34,692 bases of DNA, taken from Curtobacterium sp. MCBA15_008 (GTDB lineage: Bacteria > Actinomycetota > Actinomycetes > Actinomycetales > Microbacteriaceae). The stretch spans positions 12,373 to 47,064 of the forward strand of contig NZ_MJGN01000024.1 of the NCBI RefSeq assembly GCF_001865065.1. The letters run 5' to 3'. Position 1 is the stretch's first letter. Every line of letters begins with the position of its first letter. Under the pieces are notes generated by a model. The model was not told the DNA's origin. It did no database searches and saw only the letters and a program-made list of their open reading frames with translations. Position numbers and translations under genes: made by a program. Shown one piece after another: positions 23,326-32,966 of this stretch.

Positions 23326-25173
23326 CTACGCTCGGTTGCGCCGTCGGGTCTCGACCACGGGGGTGGCCGTGGTCTGCACCTTCGAGCCGGAGTAGATGTG
23401 CTCGACGTCGGCGGCGAAGTCCTTCATGACGACCGGTCGCTTGATCGTGAGCTTCGGCGTGAGGTGACCGGACGCCTCCGTGAGCTCGGTGTCGAGGATG
23501 GTGAACGACCGCACCGACTCGGCGCGTGAGACGCGCTGATTCGCGGCGTCGATCGCCTCCTGCACGGCCTCGTGCACCCGCTCGTCGTAGGCGGCCTCGC
23601 GGGGGGAGAGCGCCGGGGTGATGCCGCGCGCCTCGCACCAGCCGGGCAGCATCTCGCGGTCGAGCGTGACGAGAGCAGCGACGAACGGCTTGCCCTCGCC
23701 GACGACGACCACCTGGCCGATGACGGGGTGCTCGCGGATGCCGTCCTCGAGGGGCGCCGGAGCGACGTTCTTGCCGCTGGCGGTGACGATGAGCTCCTTG
23801 GCGCGACCGGTGACGGTGAGGATGCCGTCGCCGTCGAGCCGGCCGAGGTCGCCGGTGCGGAACCAGCCGTCGACGAGGGCCTTGCCGGTCGCCTCGTCGT
23901 TCCGCCAGTACCGGTCGAAGACGTCCACGCCGCGGATGAGGATCTCGCCGTCGTCGGCGATCCGGATCTCGATGCCAGGGAGCGCCCGGCCGACGCTGCC
24001 GATCCGCAGCTCGCCGGCGCGGTTGACCGTCGCCGGGGCCGTCGTCTCGGTGAGGCCGTAGCCCTCGAGGATGAGGACGCCGATCGAGCGGAAGAAGTGC
24101 GAGAGCCGCGGGGAGAGCGGCGCCGAACCGCTGATGGCGTAGCGGACGTTGCCGCCGAGCGCGTCGCGGAGCTTCGCGTAGACGAGCTTGTCGAACAGCC
24201 GGAACCGCAGCGCGAGGCCGAACGGCACCTTCCCCGTGGCCAGCGCTTCGGAGTGTGCGACGGCGGTGCGGGCGGCGGCTCGGAAGATCCTGCCCTTGCC
24301 GCCGAGGTCCGCCTTCTGCTCCGCCGAGTTGTAGATCTTCTCGAAGACGCGCGGCACGGCGAGCAGGAAGGACGGCTTGAAGGTGGACACCGCACGCATG
24401 AGGTCCTTGGTGTCCGGCTCGTGGCCGACCAGGACGCCGGCGGAGACGCTCATCGCCGCGATGAAGCGGGCGAACACGTGGGCCATCGGGATGAAGAGGA
24501 GCGTGGAGGCGCCGTCGGCGACGACCTCGGGCATGGCCTCGGACGCGCCCTCGACCGTCGCGGTGAAGTTGTCGTGCCGGAGCACGCAGCCCTTCGGCCG
24601 GCCGGTCGTGCCAGAGGTGTAGATGATCGTCGCGTCGTCGTGGCCGTGCACGTCGGCGGTGCGGGCGGCGAGTTCGTCGTCGGTGACGTCCTCGCCGAGC
24701 CGGATGAGGTCGTCGAGCCCGCCGCCGTCGATCGTCCAGTGCTGCCCGAGGTGCGGCAGGTCGGGCGCGATGGAGGCCACACGGCGCGCGTGCTCCTCTT
24801 GTTCGACGACGATCGCCACGGCCTCAGAGTCGGACAGGATGTACCGGACCTGGTCGGGGGAGCTGGTCTCGTAGACCGGGATCGACACGAGCCCGGCGGT
24901 CCAGACCGCGAAGTCGACGAGCGTCCACTCGAGGCGGGTGCGGGACAGGATCGCGATGTGCGCCCCGGGTTCGAGCCCGGCGGCGACGAAGCCCTTCGCG
25001 ATGCCGCGGACCCGTGCGAGGGTCTCGGCGGCGGTGATCGGTGTCCAGGTGTCGCCGTGGCGCTGGGCCAGGATCGGACGGTCCGGTGTCTTCCGCGCCC
25101 GGTCGGAGAGCAGTCGCGCGGCTGAGCCGTGGTCGGGTGCGGTGATCGGGGTTGGGTGCCGCTGATCGTTCAC
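23326..25173 (-). CDS. fadD15: Long-chain fatty acid-CoA ligase (AMP-forming), FadD15-like
   Basis: 615 residues of the ANL superfamily: activates a fatty acid as acyl-AMP, then transfers it to CoA. Motifs: TIIYTSGTTGRPKG (P-loop), EGYGLTETTAP, WFRTGDLG and the catalytic-lysine region VTASGKNVAPAPLE. The C-terminal segment after 480 (LTPKLTIKRPVVMKDF) is complete. The start is GTG 25173, with AAGGGAG just upstream; the open frame continues to 25497 through the divergent glucokinase and is a shadow. Position next to a glucokinase, acyltransferase and DAHP synthase parallels fadD15 (Rv2187) in M. tuberculosis, the basis for the symbol. Confidence 0.92.
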   Translation of the reverse strand: MNDQRHPTPITAPDHGSAARLLSDRARKTPDRPILAQRHGDTWTPITAAETLARVRGIAKGFVAAGLEPGAHIAILSRTRLEWTLVDFAVWTAGLVSIPVYETSSPDQVRYILSDSEAVAIVVEQEEHARRVASIAPDLPHLGQHWTIDGGGLDDLIRLGEDVTDDELAARTADVHGHDDATIIYTSGTTGRPKGCVLRHDNFTATVEGASEAMPEVVADGASTLLFIPMAHVFARFIAAMSVSAGVLVGHEPDTKDLMRAVSTFKPSFLLAVPRVFEKIYNSAEQKADLGGKGRIFRAAARTAVAHSEALATGKVPFGLALRFRLFDKLVYAKLRDALGGNVRYAISGSAPLSPRLSHFFRSIGVLILEGYGLTETTAPATVNRAGELRIGSVGRALPGIEIRIADDGEILIRGVDVFDRYWRNDEATGKALVDGWFRTGDLGRLDGDGILTVTGRAKELIVTASGKNVAPAPLEDGIREHPVIGQVVVVGEGKPFVAALVTLDREMLPGWCEARGITPALSPREAAYDERVHEAVQEAIDAANQRVSRAESVRSFTILDTELTEASGHLTPKLTIKRPVVMKDFAADVEHIYSGSKVQTTATPVVETRRRNRA

Positions 25174-25280
25174 GGTGACTCCCTTGTCGGCCGGTTCGAT
25201 TCGAGGTCGCCTCATCGTCGAGGTGACACCGCCAGCATAGGGCGAACGGCCGTGCGTTCCGTGTGGCCGTGCGGAACCGG

Positions 25281-25286
25281 TAGGCT
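25281..25286 (+). promoter_or_regulatory. -10 box of the glucokinase gene
   Basis: TAGGCT. Transcription would begin near 25293-25295, so GTG 25295 could be at the very 5' end of the message and ATG 25289 would be upstream of it. This decides the start chosen for the next gene. Confidence 0.5.
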
Positions 25287-25294
25287 CGATGCTC

Positions 25295-26248
25295 GTGCAT
25301 GCCATCGGAATCGACATCGGGGGCACCAAGATCGCGGGTGCGGTCGTCACGGAACTGGGCGAGATCCTCGCCGAGGACCGGGTGGCCACCAACGCTGCGG
25401 ACCCGGACGCCATGCTCGACGACGTGGTCGCGATGGTCTCGCGACTGCGCGCCGCCCACGACGTGCGCGCCGTCGGCGTCGCCGCCCCGGGCTTCATCGA
25501 CGCCTCGCAGTCGATCGTCTACTACACGCCGAACATCCGGTGGCGGAACGAACCGCTGCGCCAGAAGCTCCAGCAGCGCATCGGTGACCTGCACATCACG
25601 GTCGACAACGACGCCAACGCGGCGGGCTGGGCGGAGTTCCGCTTCGGTGCCGGTCGGCTCGTGTCCGACATGACCATGCTGACGATCGGCACCGGCGTCG
25701 GTGGCGCGATCGTCACCGAGGACCGGCTCTTCCGCGGCGGCTTCGGCACCGGCGGCGAGATCGGGCACCTCCGCATCGTCCCGAACGGTCTGCCGTGCGG
25801 CTGCGGCGCACGCGGCTGCATCGAGCAGTACGGCTCCGGCCGCGCGCTGCAGCGGATGGCGAACGACGTCGCGGACGCCGGCGGGATCGGCCAGGCACTC
25901 GCGGACGCCCGCGCGGCGAACGGCGGCGAGCTCGACGGCCACATCGTCGGCGACCTCATCCTCGCCGACGACCCGGGTGCCCTCGCGGCGCTCCGGCGAC
26001 TCGGCCGGCACCTCGGCGAGGCCTGCGCCTCGCTCTCGGCGGTGCTCGACCCGCAGCTCTTCGTGTTCGGCGGCGGCGTCGCGAGCGCGGGGGACCGGCT
26101 GCTCGACCCGATCAAGCAGGCGTACCTCAGCAACCTGCCGGCCCGCGGCTACCACCCGGAGCCGGACTTCGTGATCGCCGAGCTCGTCAACGACGCCGGC
26201 GTTGTCGGCGCGGCCGACCTCGCCCGGATCCACGCCCGCACGGCGTAG
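25295..26248 (+). CDS. ROK-family glucokinase
   Basis: 317 residues from GTG 25295 (MHAIGIDIGGTKIAGA). DIGGTK is the phosphate-binding loop; VDNDANAAGWAE carries the catalytic Asp; GTGVGGAIV is the second phosphate motif; GHLRIVPNGLPCGCGARGCIEQYGSG holds the zinc-binding His and Cys-x-Cys-x4-Cys of the ROK signature. It should phosphorylate glucose with ATP or polyphosphate and has no DNA-binding domain, so it is an enzyme rather than a ROK repressor. Glucokinase is the most likely member given this actinobacterial neighbourhood, though another hexose or N-acetyl sugar is possible. ATG 25289 is an alternative start. Confidence 0.88.
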   Translation: MHAIGIDIGGTKIAGAVVTELGEILAEDRVATNAADPDAMLDDVVAMVSRLRAAHDVRAVGVAAPGFIDASQSIVYYTPNIRWRNEPLRQKLQQRIGDLHITVDNDANAAGWAEFRFGAGRLVSDMTMLTIGTGVGGAIVTEDRLFRGGFGTGGEIGHLRIVPNGLPCGCGARGCIEQYGSGRALQRMANDVADAGGIGQALADARAANGGELDGHIVGDLILADDPGALAALRRLGRHLGEACASLSAVLDPQLFVFGGGVASAGDRLLDPIKQAYLSNLPARGYHPEPDFVIAELVNDAGVVGAADLARIHARTA

Positions 26249-26279
26249 GGTCGCCGCACCCACCGTCTAGGAGTCGACG

Positions 26280-27020
26280 ATGACCTACTGGCTGCTGAAG
26301 AACTTCCTGCTCGGCCCGCTCATCCTCACCCTGTTCCGGCCGTGGGTGGTCGGGCGCGAGTACGTCCCCGCGAAGGGGCCGGTGATCTTCGCGTCGAACC
26401 ACATCTCCTTCATCGACTCGGTGATCCTGCCCGCGGTGCTCGACCGCCGGGTGTCCTTCCTGGCGAAGAGCGACTACTTCACCGGTCGCGGCCTCAAGGG
26501 GTGGGCGACGAAGACGTTCTTCAACGCCATCGGGCAGCTGCCGATCGACCGCTCCGGCGGCAAGGCGTCGGAGGCCTCGCTCCGTGCCGGCCTGCAGGTC
26601 CTGGCCCGCGGCGAGCAGCTCGGCATCTACCCCGAGGGCACGCGCAGCCCGGACGGCAAGCTCTACCGCGGCCGGACCGGCATCGCGCGGATGATCCTCG
26701 AGGGCCGCGTCACGGTGATCCCGGTCGCCATGGTCGGCACCCGCGAGGTCCAGCAGATCGGGCAGCGGATCCCGAAGTTCAAGCGCGTCGGCGTCGTGTT
26801 CGGCAAGCCGCTCGACTTCTCCCGCTTCGAGGGCTTCGAGACCGACCGCTTCATCCTGCGCAGCGTCACCGACGAGGTCATGCACGAGCTCGCCGGGCTG
26901 AGCCGCCAGGAGTACATGGACGTCTACGCGACGAGCGTCAAGGAGCGTGCGAGCACCGCGCGGGAGCAGGTCATGCGGGGCAAGGTCACACGGAATGGCC
27001 GCGGTACCTCGGCACGTTAG
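26280..27020 (+). CDS. plsC: 1-acyl-glycerol-3-phosphate acyltransferase
   Basis: 246 residues of the PlsC/LPLAT family, making phosphatidic acid from lysophosphatidate at the membrane. SNHISFID gives the HX4D motif (H41, D46), EGTRS is at 119-123, and IPVAMVG (147-153) is motif IV. A short N-terminal hydrophobic stretch (LLKNFLLGPLILTLF) would dip into the membrane. The tail is basic. AGGAG (26269-26273) precedes the ATG. The nearby acyl-CoA ligase could supply acyl groups; the genes lie close as in Rv2182c-Rv2187, so its true acceptor may be a lipid other than lysophosphatidate. Confidence 0.9.
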   Translation: MTYWLLKNFLLGPLILTLFRPWVVGREYVPAKGPVIFASNHISFIDSVILPAVLDRRVSFLAKSDYFTGRGLKGWATKTFFNAIGQLPIDRSGGKASEASLRAGLQVLARGEQLGIYPEGTRSPDGKLYRGRTGIARMILEGRVTVIPVAMVGTREVQQIGQRIPKFKRVGVVFGKPLDFSRFEGFETDRFILRSVTDEVMHELAGLSRQEYMDVYATSVKERASTAREQVMRGKVTRNGRGTSAR

Positions 27021-27097
27021 GATTCGAAGGTCCTGGCATCCGCCGGCACGGCCCCGTGGACCCGTCCACGTGACCTTCTCCACCAGAACACCGAGGT
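27018..27097 (+). promoter_or_regulatory. aroG promoter and structured leader
   Basis: TAGGAT (27018-27023) overlaps the plsC stop codon and is a candidate -10 box. The leader of about 75 bases contains a perfect hairpin CGTGGAC-CC-GTCCACG (27055-27070) and GAGGT (27093-27097) before the TTG start. No leader peptide rich in Trp, Phe or Tyr is visible, so classical attenuation is unlikely. Confidence 0.45.
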
Positions 27098-27104
27098 AAC
27101 GCCC

Positions 27105-28490
27105 TTGTTCGAGTCGACCGACTTCGTCGCCCTGCAGGATCCGGACGTCATCGAGGGCCTCGACTACTGGCGGACGCTCCCGATCAAGCAGCAGCCCACG
27201 TGGCCGGACGCCGCCGCGGCCGAGGCCGCCTCGGCGGAGATCGCCACGCTGCCCCCGCTCGTGTTCGCGGGCGAGGTCGACAAGCTCCGCGACCGGCTCG
27301 CCGCCGCGGCGCAGGGCAAGGCGTTCCTGCTGCAGGGCGGTGACTGCGCCGAGACCTTCGCCGGCGCCACCGCCGACTCGATCCGCGACCGCGTGAAGAC
27401 GATCCTGCAGATGGCCGTCGTGCTGACGTACGGCGCCTCGATGCCCGTCATCAAGATGGGCCGCATGGCGGGGCAGTTCGCCAAGCCGCGCTCGAGCGAC
27501 TTCGAGACCCGCGGCGACGTCACGCTGCCCGCCTACCGCGGCGACATCGTGAACGGCTACGACTTCACGCCGGAGTCCCGCCAGGCCGACCCCCGTCGCC
27601 TGGTGCAGGGCTACCACACGGCCGCGTCGACCCTGAACCTGGTCCGCGCCTTCACGCAGGGTGGCTTCGCCGACCTGCGCCAGGTGCACTCGTGGAACAA
27701 GGGCTTCGCGTCGAACCCGGCGAACGCCCGCTACGAGCACCTCGCGCAGGAGATCGACCGCGCGATCCGCTTCATGGACGCCTGCGGTGCGGACTTCGAC
27801 GAGCTGAAGCACGTCGAGTTCTACGCCTCGCACGAGGGGCTGCTCATGGACTACGAGCGCCCGATGACCCGCATCGACTCCCGCTCCGGGATGGCCTACG
27901 ACACGTCCGGGCACTTCATCTGGATCGGGGAGCGCACCCGCGACCTCGACGGCGCCCACGTCGACTTCCTGTCCCGCGTGCGGAACCCGATCGGCGTGAA
28001 GCTCGGCCCGACCACGAGCGTCGACGACATGAAGGCGCTGGTCGACAAGCTCGACCCGAACCGCGAGCCCGGCCGACTGACGTTCATCACCCGCATGGGC
28101 GCCGGCAAGATCCGCGACGAGCTGCCCAAGCTGCTCGAGGCGATCAAGGGCATGGACGCGAACCCGCTGTGGGTGACGGACCCGATGCACGGCAACGGTC
28201 TGACCACCCCGACCGGCTACAAGACGCGCCGCTTCGACGACGTCGTGGACGAGGTCCTCGGCTTCTTCGAGGCCCACCGCGAGGTCGGTACCTACCCCGG
28301 CGGCATGCACGTCGAGCTCACCGGGGACGACGTCACGGAATGCCTGGGCGGGTCGGAGCAGATCGACGAGGCCACCCTCGCGACCCGCTACGAGTCCCTG
28401 TGCGACCCGCGGCTGAACCACATGCAGTCGCTCGAGTTGGCGTTCCTCGTTGCCGAGGAGCTCGGCGCGCACCCGTACGTGCGCGCGTAG
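27105..28490 (+). CDS. aroG: 3-deoxy-7-phosphoheptulonate synthase, class II
   Basis: 461 residues, matching the plant-like class II DAHP synthase length of M. tuberculosis AroG. It condenses PEP and erythrose-4-phosphate in the first shikimate step. Motifs: QGGDCAE, VIKMGRMAGQFAKPRS, YRGDIVNGYDF, HEGLLMDYE and THVELTGDDVTECLGG-like GMHVELTGDDVTECLGG with the metal-binding Glu. The start is a rare TTG (27105), seven bases after GAGGT; no better start preserves the N-terminus (FESTDFVALQDPD). Upstream lies plsC, 84 bases away, and its stop overlaps the putative promoter. It converges with the kinase gene across repeats. Confidence 0.96.
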   Translation: MFESTDFVALQDPDVIEGLDYWRTLPIKQQPTWPDAAAAEAASAEIATLPPLVFAGEVDKLRDRLAAAAQGKAFLLQGGDCAETFAGATADSIRDRVKTILQMAVVLTYGASMPVIKMGRMAGQFAKPRSSDFETRGDVTLPAYRGDIVNGYDFTPESRQADPRRLVQGYHTAASTLNLVRAFTQGGFADLRQVHSWNKGFASNPANARYEHLAQEIDRAIRFMDACGADFDELKHVEFYASHEGLLMDYERPMTRIDSRSGMAYDTSGHFIWIGERTRDLDGAHVDFLSRVRNPIGVKLGPTTSVDDMKALVDKLDPNREPGRLTFITRMGAGKIRDELPKLLEAIKGMDANPLWVTDPMHGNGLTTPTGYKTRRFDDVVDEVLGFFEAHREVGTYPGGMHVELTGDDVTECLGGSEQIDEATLATRYESLCDPRLNHMQSLELAFLVAEELGAHPYVRA

Positions 28491-28520
28491 CGCGCCGCAG
28501 CCCTCGCCTCTCGCCCCTCG

Positions 28521-28568
28521 CGAAAGCGACAGATCCCCGCGGGAATCCCGCGGGGATCTGTCGCTTCG
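28521..28568. repeat. AAGCGACAG palindrome 1
   Basis: Begins CGAAAGCGACAGATCCCCGC and ends with its near-perfect inverse ending GATCTGTCGCTTCGG; arms of about 22 bases around AT. It begins 30 bases after the aroG stop and could act as a terminator. Confidence 0.85.
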
Positions 28569-28631
28569 GCGTCCGTGTCCCGCGTGAGATCGCAAGACTG
28601 TCGCTTCGGCGCCCCGGATGCGACCGCCGCG

Positions 28632-28673
28632 GGCCTGGAGGCGCGTGGCGGCCTGGCACCGCGCCTCCCGGCC
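28632..28673. repeat. Degenerate GGAGGC hairpin
   Basis: GGCCTGGAGGCGCGTGGC and GGCACCGCGCCTCCCGGCC resemble the terminator family at 15563 and 32911, but the left arm lacks one G and ends differently, so pairing is imperfect. Confidence 0.6.
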
Positions 28674-28733
28674 GCCACGTGGGCACCGCGCGTGCCCCGG
28701 CGCTCCGCCGCCCGCCGCCCGCTGCCCAGCGCA

Positions 28734-28823
28734 CGAAAGCGACAGATGGCCCGGAAGGTTCCGCGGCCGACTGTCGCTTCGGCGGCACTGTCGGCGCGCT
28801 TCGGCGCGATCTGTCGCTTTCGC
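28734..28823. repeat. AAGCGACAG palindrome 2
   Basis: CGAAAGCGACAGATGG (28734-28749) pairs with ACTGTCGCTTCGGCGG (28780-28795) and again with GATCTGTCGCTTTCGCGG (28807-28824 region). This leaves three alternating arms of the same motif ahead of the kinase 3' end. Confidence 0.7.
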
Positions 28824-28855
28824 GGACCCGGCCCGGGCCCGCCGCGCGAACGCGC

Positions 28856-30880
<2,025 letters not shown>

Positions 30881-30968
30881 CGGCGGCATTCTACGAATCG
30901 GGACTGCACGGACCCGCACTGACGCACCGGTCGTGACCGAATCTCGATCTTGCGGATGACTCGGTTCC

Positions 30969-31076
30969 GCCGAGCGGCCAGGCGGGAGAGCGACCGCCGA
31001 GCGGCCAGGCAGGAGAGCGACCGCCGAGCGGTCGGGCAGACGAGGGACGGCCGAGCGGTCGGGCAGACGAGGGACG
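30969..31076. repeat. 27-base tandem repeat, four copies
   Basis: Unit begins GCCGAGCGGYC. Copies 1-2 (30969-31022) end GAGAGCGACC; copies 3-4 (31023-31076) end GAGGGACG. Within each pair the copies are nearly identical, so it arose by two rounds of duplication. A partial fifth copy GCCGAGCCGCC follows. Lies between the LysM gene end (31106) and the pknL promoter. Confidence 0.88.
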
Positions 31077-31105
31077 GCCGAGCCGCCACACGGCGGCGGT
31101 CGGGC

Positions 31106-32365
31106 TCAGAGCGACGCCAGCAGGCTCTTCGCGGTCGACTCCCACTGCGCGTACGCCTTCGGGTACGCGGACACCTGCACGGCCTGCGCCGCGGCGGTCA
31201 CGTTCATCGAGGACCAGCCGGCCACGTCGAGCAGCCCGCGGGTCTTGCCCGGGTTGCCCGTGAAGAACAGCTTCGTCGCGGTCGCCGGGTCCTGCAGCGC
31301 CGCCGCGGAGCCCCAGCCCTGGCTCGGGCGCTGCTGGAACAGCCCGACCGAGTCGCGGTCGCCGTGGGACAGGTTGCGGAGGCTCGACTCCTGCATCGCC
31401 GCGGCCAGCGCGACGACGATCCCGTGGTCGGACACCCCGAGCGATCGGCCGACGGACACGATCGTGGCCGCGTTGCCCCGCTGCTCCGCGGAGAGCGAGG
31501 GTCCGGACGACGGCAGGACGAGGGTCTTGCCGGCGTAGATCGTGCTCGTGTAGCTGAGGCCGTTCGCCGACAGGAGCGACGACACGGACACCCCGTGCGC
31601 CGCGGCGATCGAGGCGATGGTGTCGCCGGCGCCGATCTTCACGCTGCCGGCCCGTGCGGTCGAGGCCGTCGCCCGCGTTCCGCCGGAGGCTGACGGTGCA
31701 GCGGCCGGGGCAGGTGCGGCGGCGGAGCCCGCGGTCGGCACCCGGAGCGTCTGCCCGGGGTAGATCACCGAGCGCATCGAGAGCCTGTTCGCGCTGAGGA
31801 GCGCCGTGGTGGACACGCCGACACGGGACGCGATGCCCGACACGGTGTCGCCCTGCTTGACGTGGTAGCTGCCCGTGCTCGACGTCGAGCGCGTCGACGC
31901 GGCGCGGACGGCGGGCGTCGACGCGAGGTGCAGCGTCTGGCCCGGGTGGATGATCGTGTTCCAGCCGAGGCCGTTGCGCACCAGGACCTCCTGCGCGGAG
32001 AGCCCGAAGCGGGCGGCGATGCCCGACACGGTGTCACCCTGGCGCACGGTGTAGGTGGTGGGGGCCTTCGACGTCGCGGCCACGGTCGTGGCGGTGGTCT
32101 GCGACGGGTGGGCGACGGCGGTGCCGAACACCGCGCGGCTGCCGACGTTCCGGTCGGCCAGCGCGTGCTGTGCGACGGTCCGCTCGACGGCACCCTGGTC
32201 GACGTGGCGCTTGTGGGCGCTGTCGTCCTCGTGGTGCGGCTCGGCGTGGGCGACCGGACCGGTGAGGCCGGCGGTCACCGCGATCGTCCCCGCGAGGACG
32301 ATGGGCATGGTGGCGAACCGGGCGGATCGTGCGCGCCGGGCGTCTTCGTCTGCAGCGTTGTCCAC
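31106..32365 (-). CDS. Secreted LysM protein with lysozyme-like C-terminal domain
   Basis: 419 residues from GTG 32365, which has CAGGAGA seven bases ahead; the longer open frame upstream lacks a start signal. Signal peptide or anchor at about 18-41 (AGTIAVTAGLTGPVAHA). Three LysM peptidoglycan-binding domains (about 105-148, 167-210, 241-285), each with a QGDT/AGDT-type start. The last 120 residues have a soluble lytic transglycosylase/lysozyme-like helix set around AMQESSLRNL, with candidate catalytic E326, then DRDSVGLFQQRPSQGWG. It likely cuts or remodels peptidoglycan during growth or division. Its promoter region contains GTCACA repeats. It lies between pknL and the Rv2175c-like gene. 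Confidence 0.9.
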   Translation of the reverse strand: MDNAADEDARRARSARFATMPIVLAGTIAVTAGLTGPVAHAEPHHEDDSAHKRHVDQGAVERTVAQHALADRNVGSRAVFGTAVAHPSQTTATTVAATSKAPTTYTVRQGDTVSGIAARFGLSAQEVLVRNGLGWNTIIHPGQTLHLASTPAVRAASTRSTSSTGSYHVKQGDTVSGIASRVGVSTTALLSANRLSMRSVIYPGQTLRVPTAGSAAAPAPAAAPSASGGTRATASTARAGSVKIGAGDTIASIAAAHGVSVSSLLSANGLSYTSTIYAGKTLVLPSSGPSLSAEQRGNAATIVSVGRSLGVSDHGIVVALAAAMQESSLRNLSHGDRDSVGLFQQRPSQGWGSAAALQDPATATKLFFTGNPGKTRGLLDVAGWSSMNVTAAAQAVQVSAYPKAYAQWESTAKSLLASL

Positions 32366-32476
32366 GGGTGTCTCCTGTCCCTTGCGGTGAGCCGTGCGCG
32401 TGCGTGCGCACTCACAGGTGGTGCAACGCTGGCATGGCGCGATTCCCAAGTCAACCAGAGAGTCAGATGTTGCGCG

Positions 32477-32494
32477 TGTGACCGATGTGACGAA
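32477..32494 (-). promoter_or_regulatory. GTCACA direct repeats upstream of the LysM gene, MtrA-like
   Basis: Read on the minus strand, GTCACATCG-GTCACACGC is two 9-base repeats beginning GTCACA. The pattern resembles the GTCACAgcg repeats described for M. tuberculosis MtrA, which controls cell-wall hydrolases. It lies about 110 bases before the LysM start and 45 before the divergent winged-helix gene, and could affect either. Match is from recall of the motif. Confidence 0.4.
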
Positions 32495-32538
32495 CGTGGC
32501 GGTGTGCGTCCTCCCGCGGCTCTGGCAACATGGGGCCT

Positions 32539-32895
32539 GTGAGTGCTGCACCCGCCGACGACCTGTCCCTCTCCGAGCGCTGGCTGACCGTCCCCGAGCT
32601 GGTGGACCTGTTCAGTACCAGCCCCGGCCGGATCCACCGCCTGTTCGAGGAGAAGACCCTCCTCGCCGCCCGCGTCGGCGGTGTGCTCCGGGTGCCGATC
32701 GAGTTCCTCGAGGAGCGCGAGCCGATGCCCGAGCTGCGCGGCACGCTCACCGTCCTGAGCGACAACGGCTTCACCGACGACGAGGCCGTCCGCTGGATGC
32801 TCTCCGTCGAGGACGCCCTCGGTACCTCGCCCGTCGCCGCGCTGCGCGCCGGCCGCAAGGCCGAGGTGCGTCGCGTGGCGCAGTCGCTGCTCTAG
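32539..32895 (+). CDS. Winged-helix DNA-binding protein, Rv2175c-like
   Basis: 118 residues from GTG 32539; a -10-like CAACAT (32526-32531) is seven bases ahead, and ATG 32530 is a less likely start. The first half (WLTVPELVDLFSTSPGRIHRLFEEKTLLAARVGGVLRVP) is a winged helix; the second half (ELRGTLTVLSDNGFTDDEAVRWMLSVEDAL, PVAALRAGRKAEVRRVAQSLL) matches the C-terminal pattern of M. tuberculosis Rv2175c, a known PknL substrate. Here it is close to a pknL gene as in that genome. Targets are unknown; it may carry kinase signals to DNA. Confidence 0.85.
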   Translation: MSAAPADDLSLSERWLTVPELVDLFSTSPGRIHRLFEEKTLLAARVGGVLRVPIEFLEEREPMPELRGTLTVLSDNGFTDDEAVRWMLSVEDALGTSPVAALRAGRKAEVRRVAQSLL

Positions 32896-32910
32896 ACCGG
32901 ACCTGCTGAC

Positions 32911-32952
32911 GGACTGGAGGCACGGTGCCGGCTGGCACCGTGCCTCCAGTCC
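32911..32952. terminator. Conserved GGAGGC-CGGTGCC hairpin, copy 3
   Basis: Perfect 19-bp arms (GGACTGGAGGCACGGTGCC) around GGCT between two convergent genes, 16 bases after one stop and 15 before the other. Same arm core as 15563 and 23261. It fits a bidirectional terminator. Confidence 0.75.
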
Positions 32953-32966
32953 GTGAACGGTTGCGT

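Larger units (their letters stand above)
28491..28855. other. Gene-free convergent interval with GCGACAG palindromes
   Basis: 365 bases between aroG and the kinase gene, converging, with no credible gene. Contains palindromic elements at 28521-28568 and 28734-28823, a lone GAGATCGCAAGACTGTCGCTT (28585-28605, mixing both palindrome cores), and a degraded GGAGGC hairpin at 28632-28673. Confidence 0.8.

Noticed and set aside
23003..23395. 130-codon frame starting at GTG 23003 after a perfect AAGGAGGT
   Set aside because: It runs through the hairpin terminator and into the antisense of the ligase gene with Arg-rich translation; only its first codons could be a leader peptide.
25174..25497. N-terminal extension of the acyl-CoA ligase frame
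   Set aside because: It crosses the divergent promoter and glucokinase start; GTG 25173 has a ribosome site.
30969..31076. Coding tandem repeat (9-residue repeats on the minus strand)
   Set aside because: The 27-base period keeps frame, but no start, ribosome site or coding context is present; it is treated as intergenic DNA.
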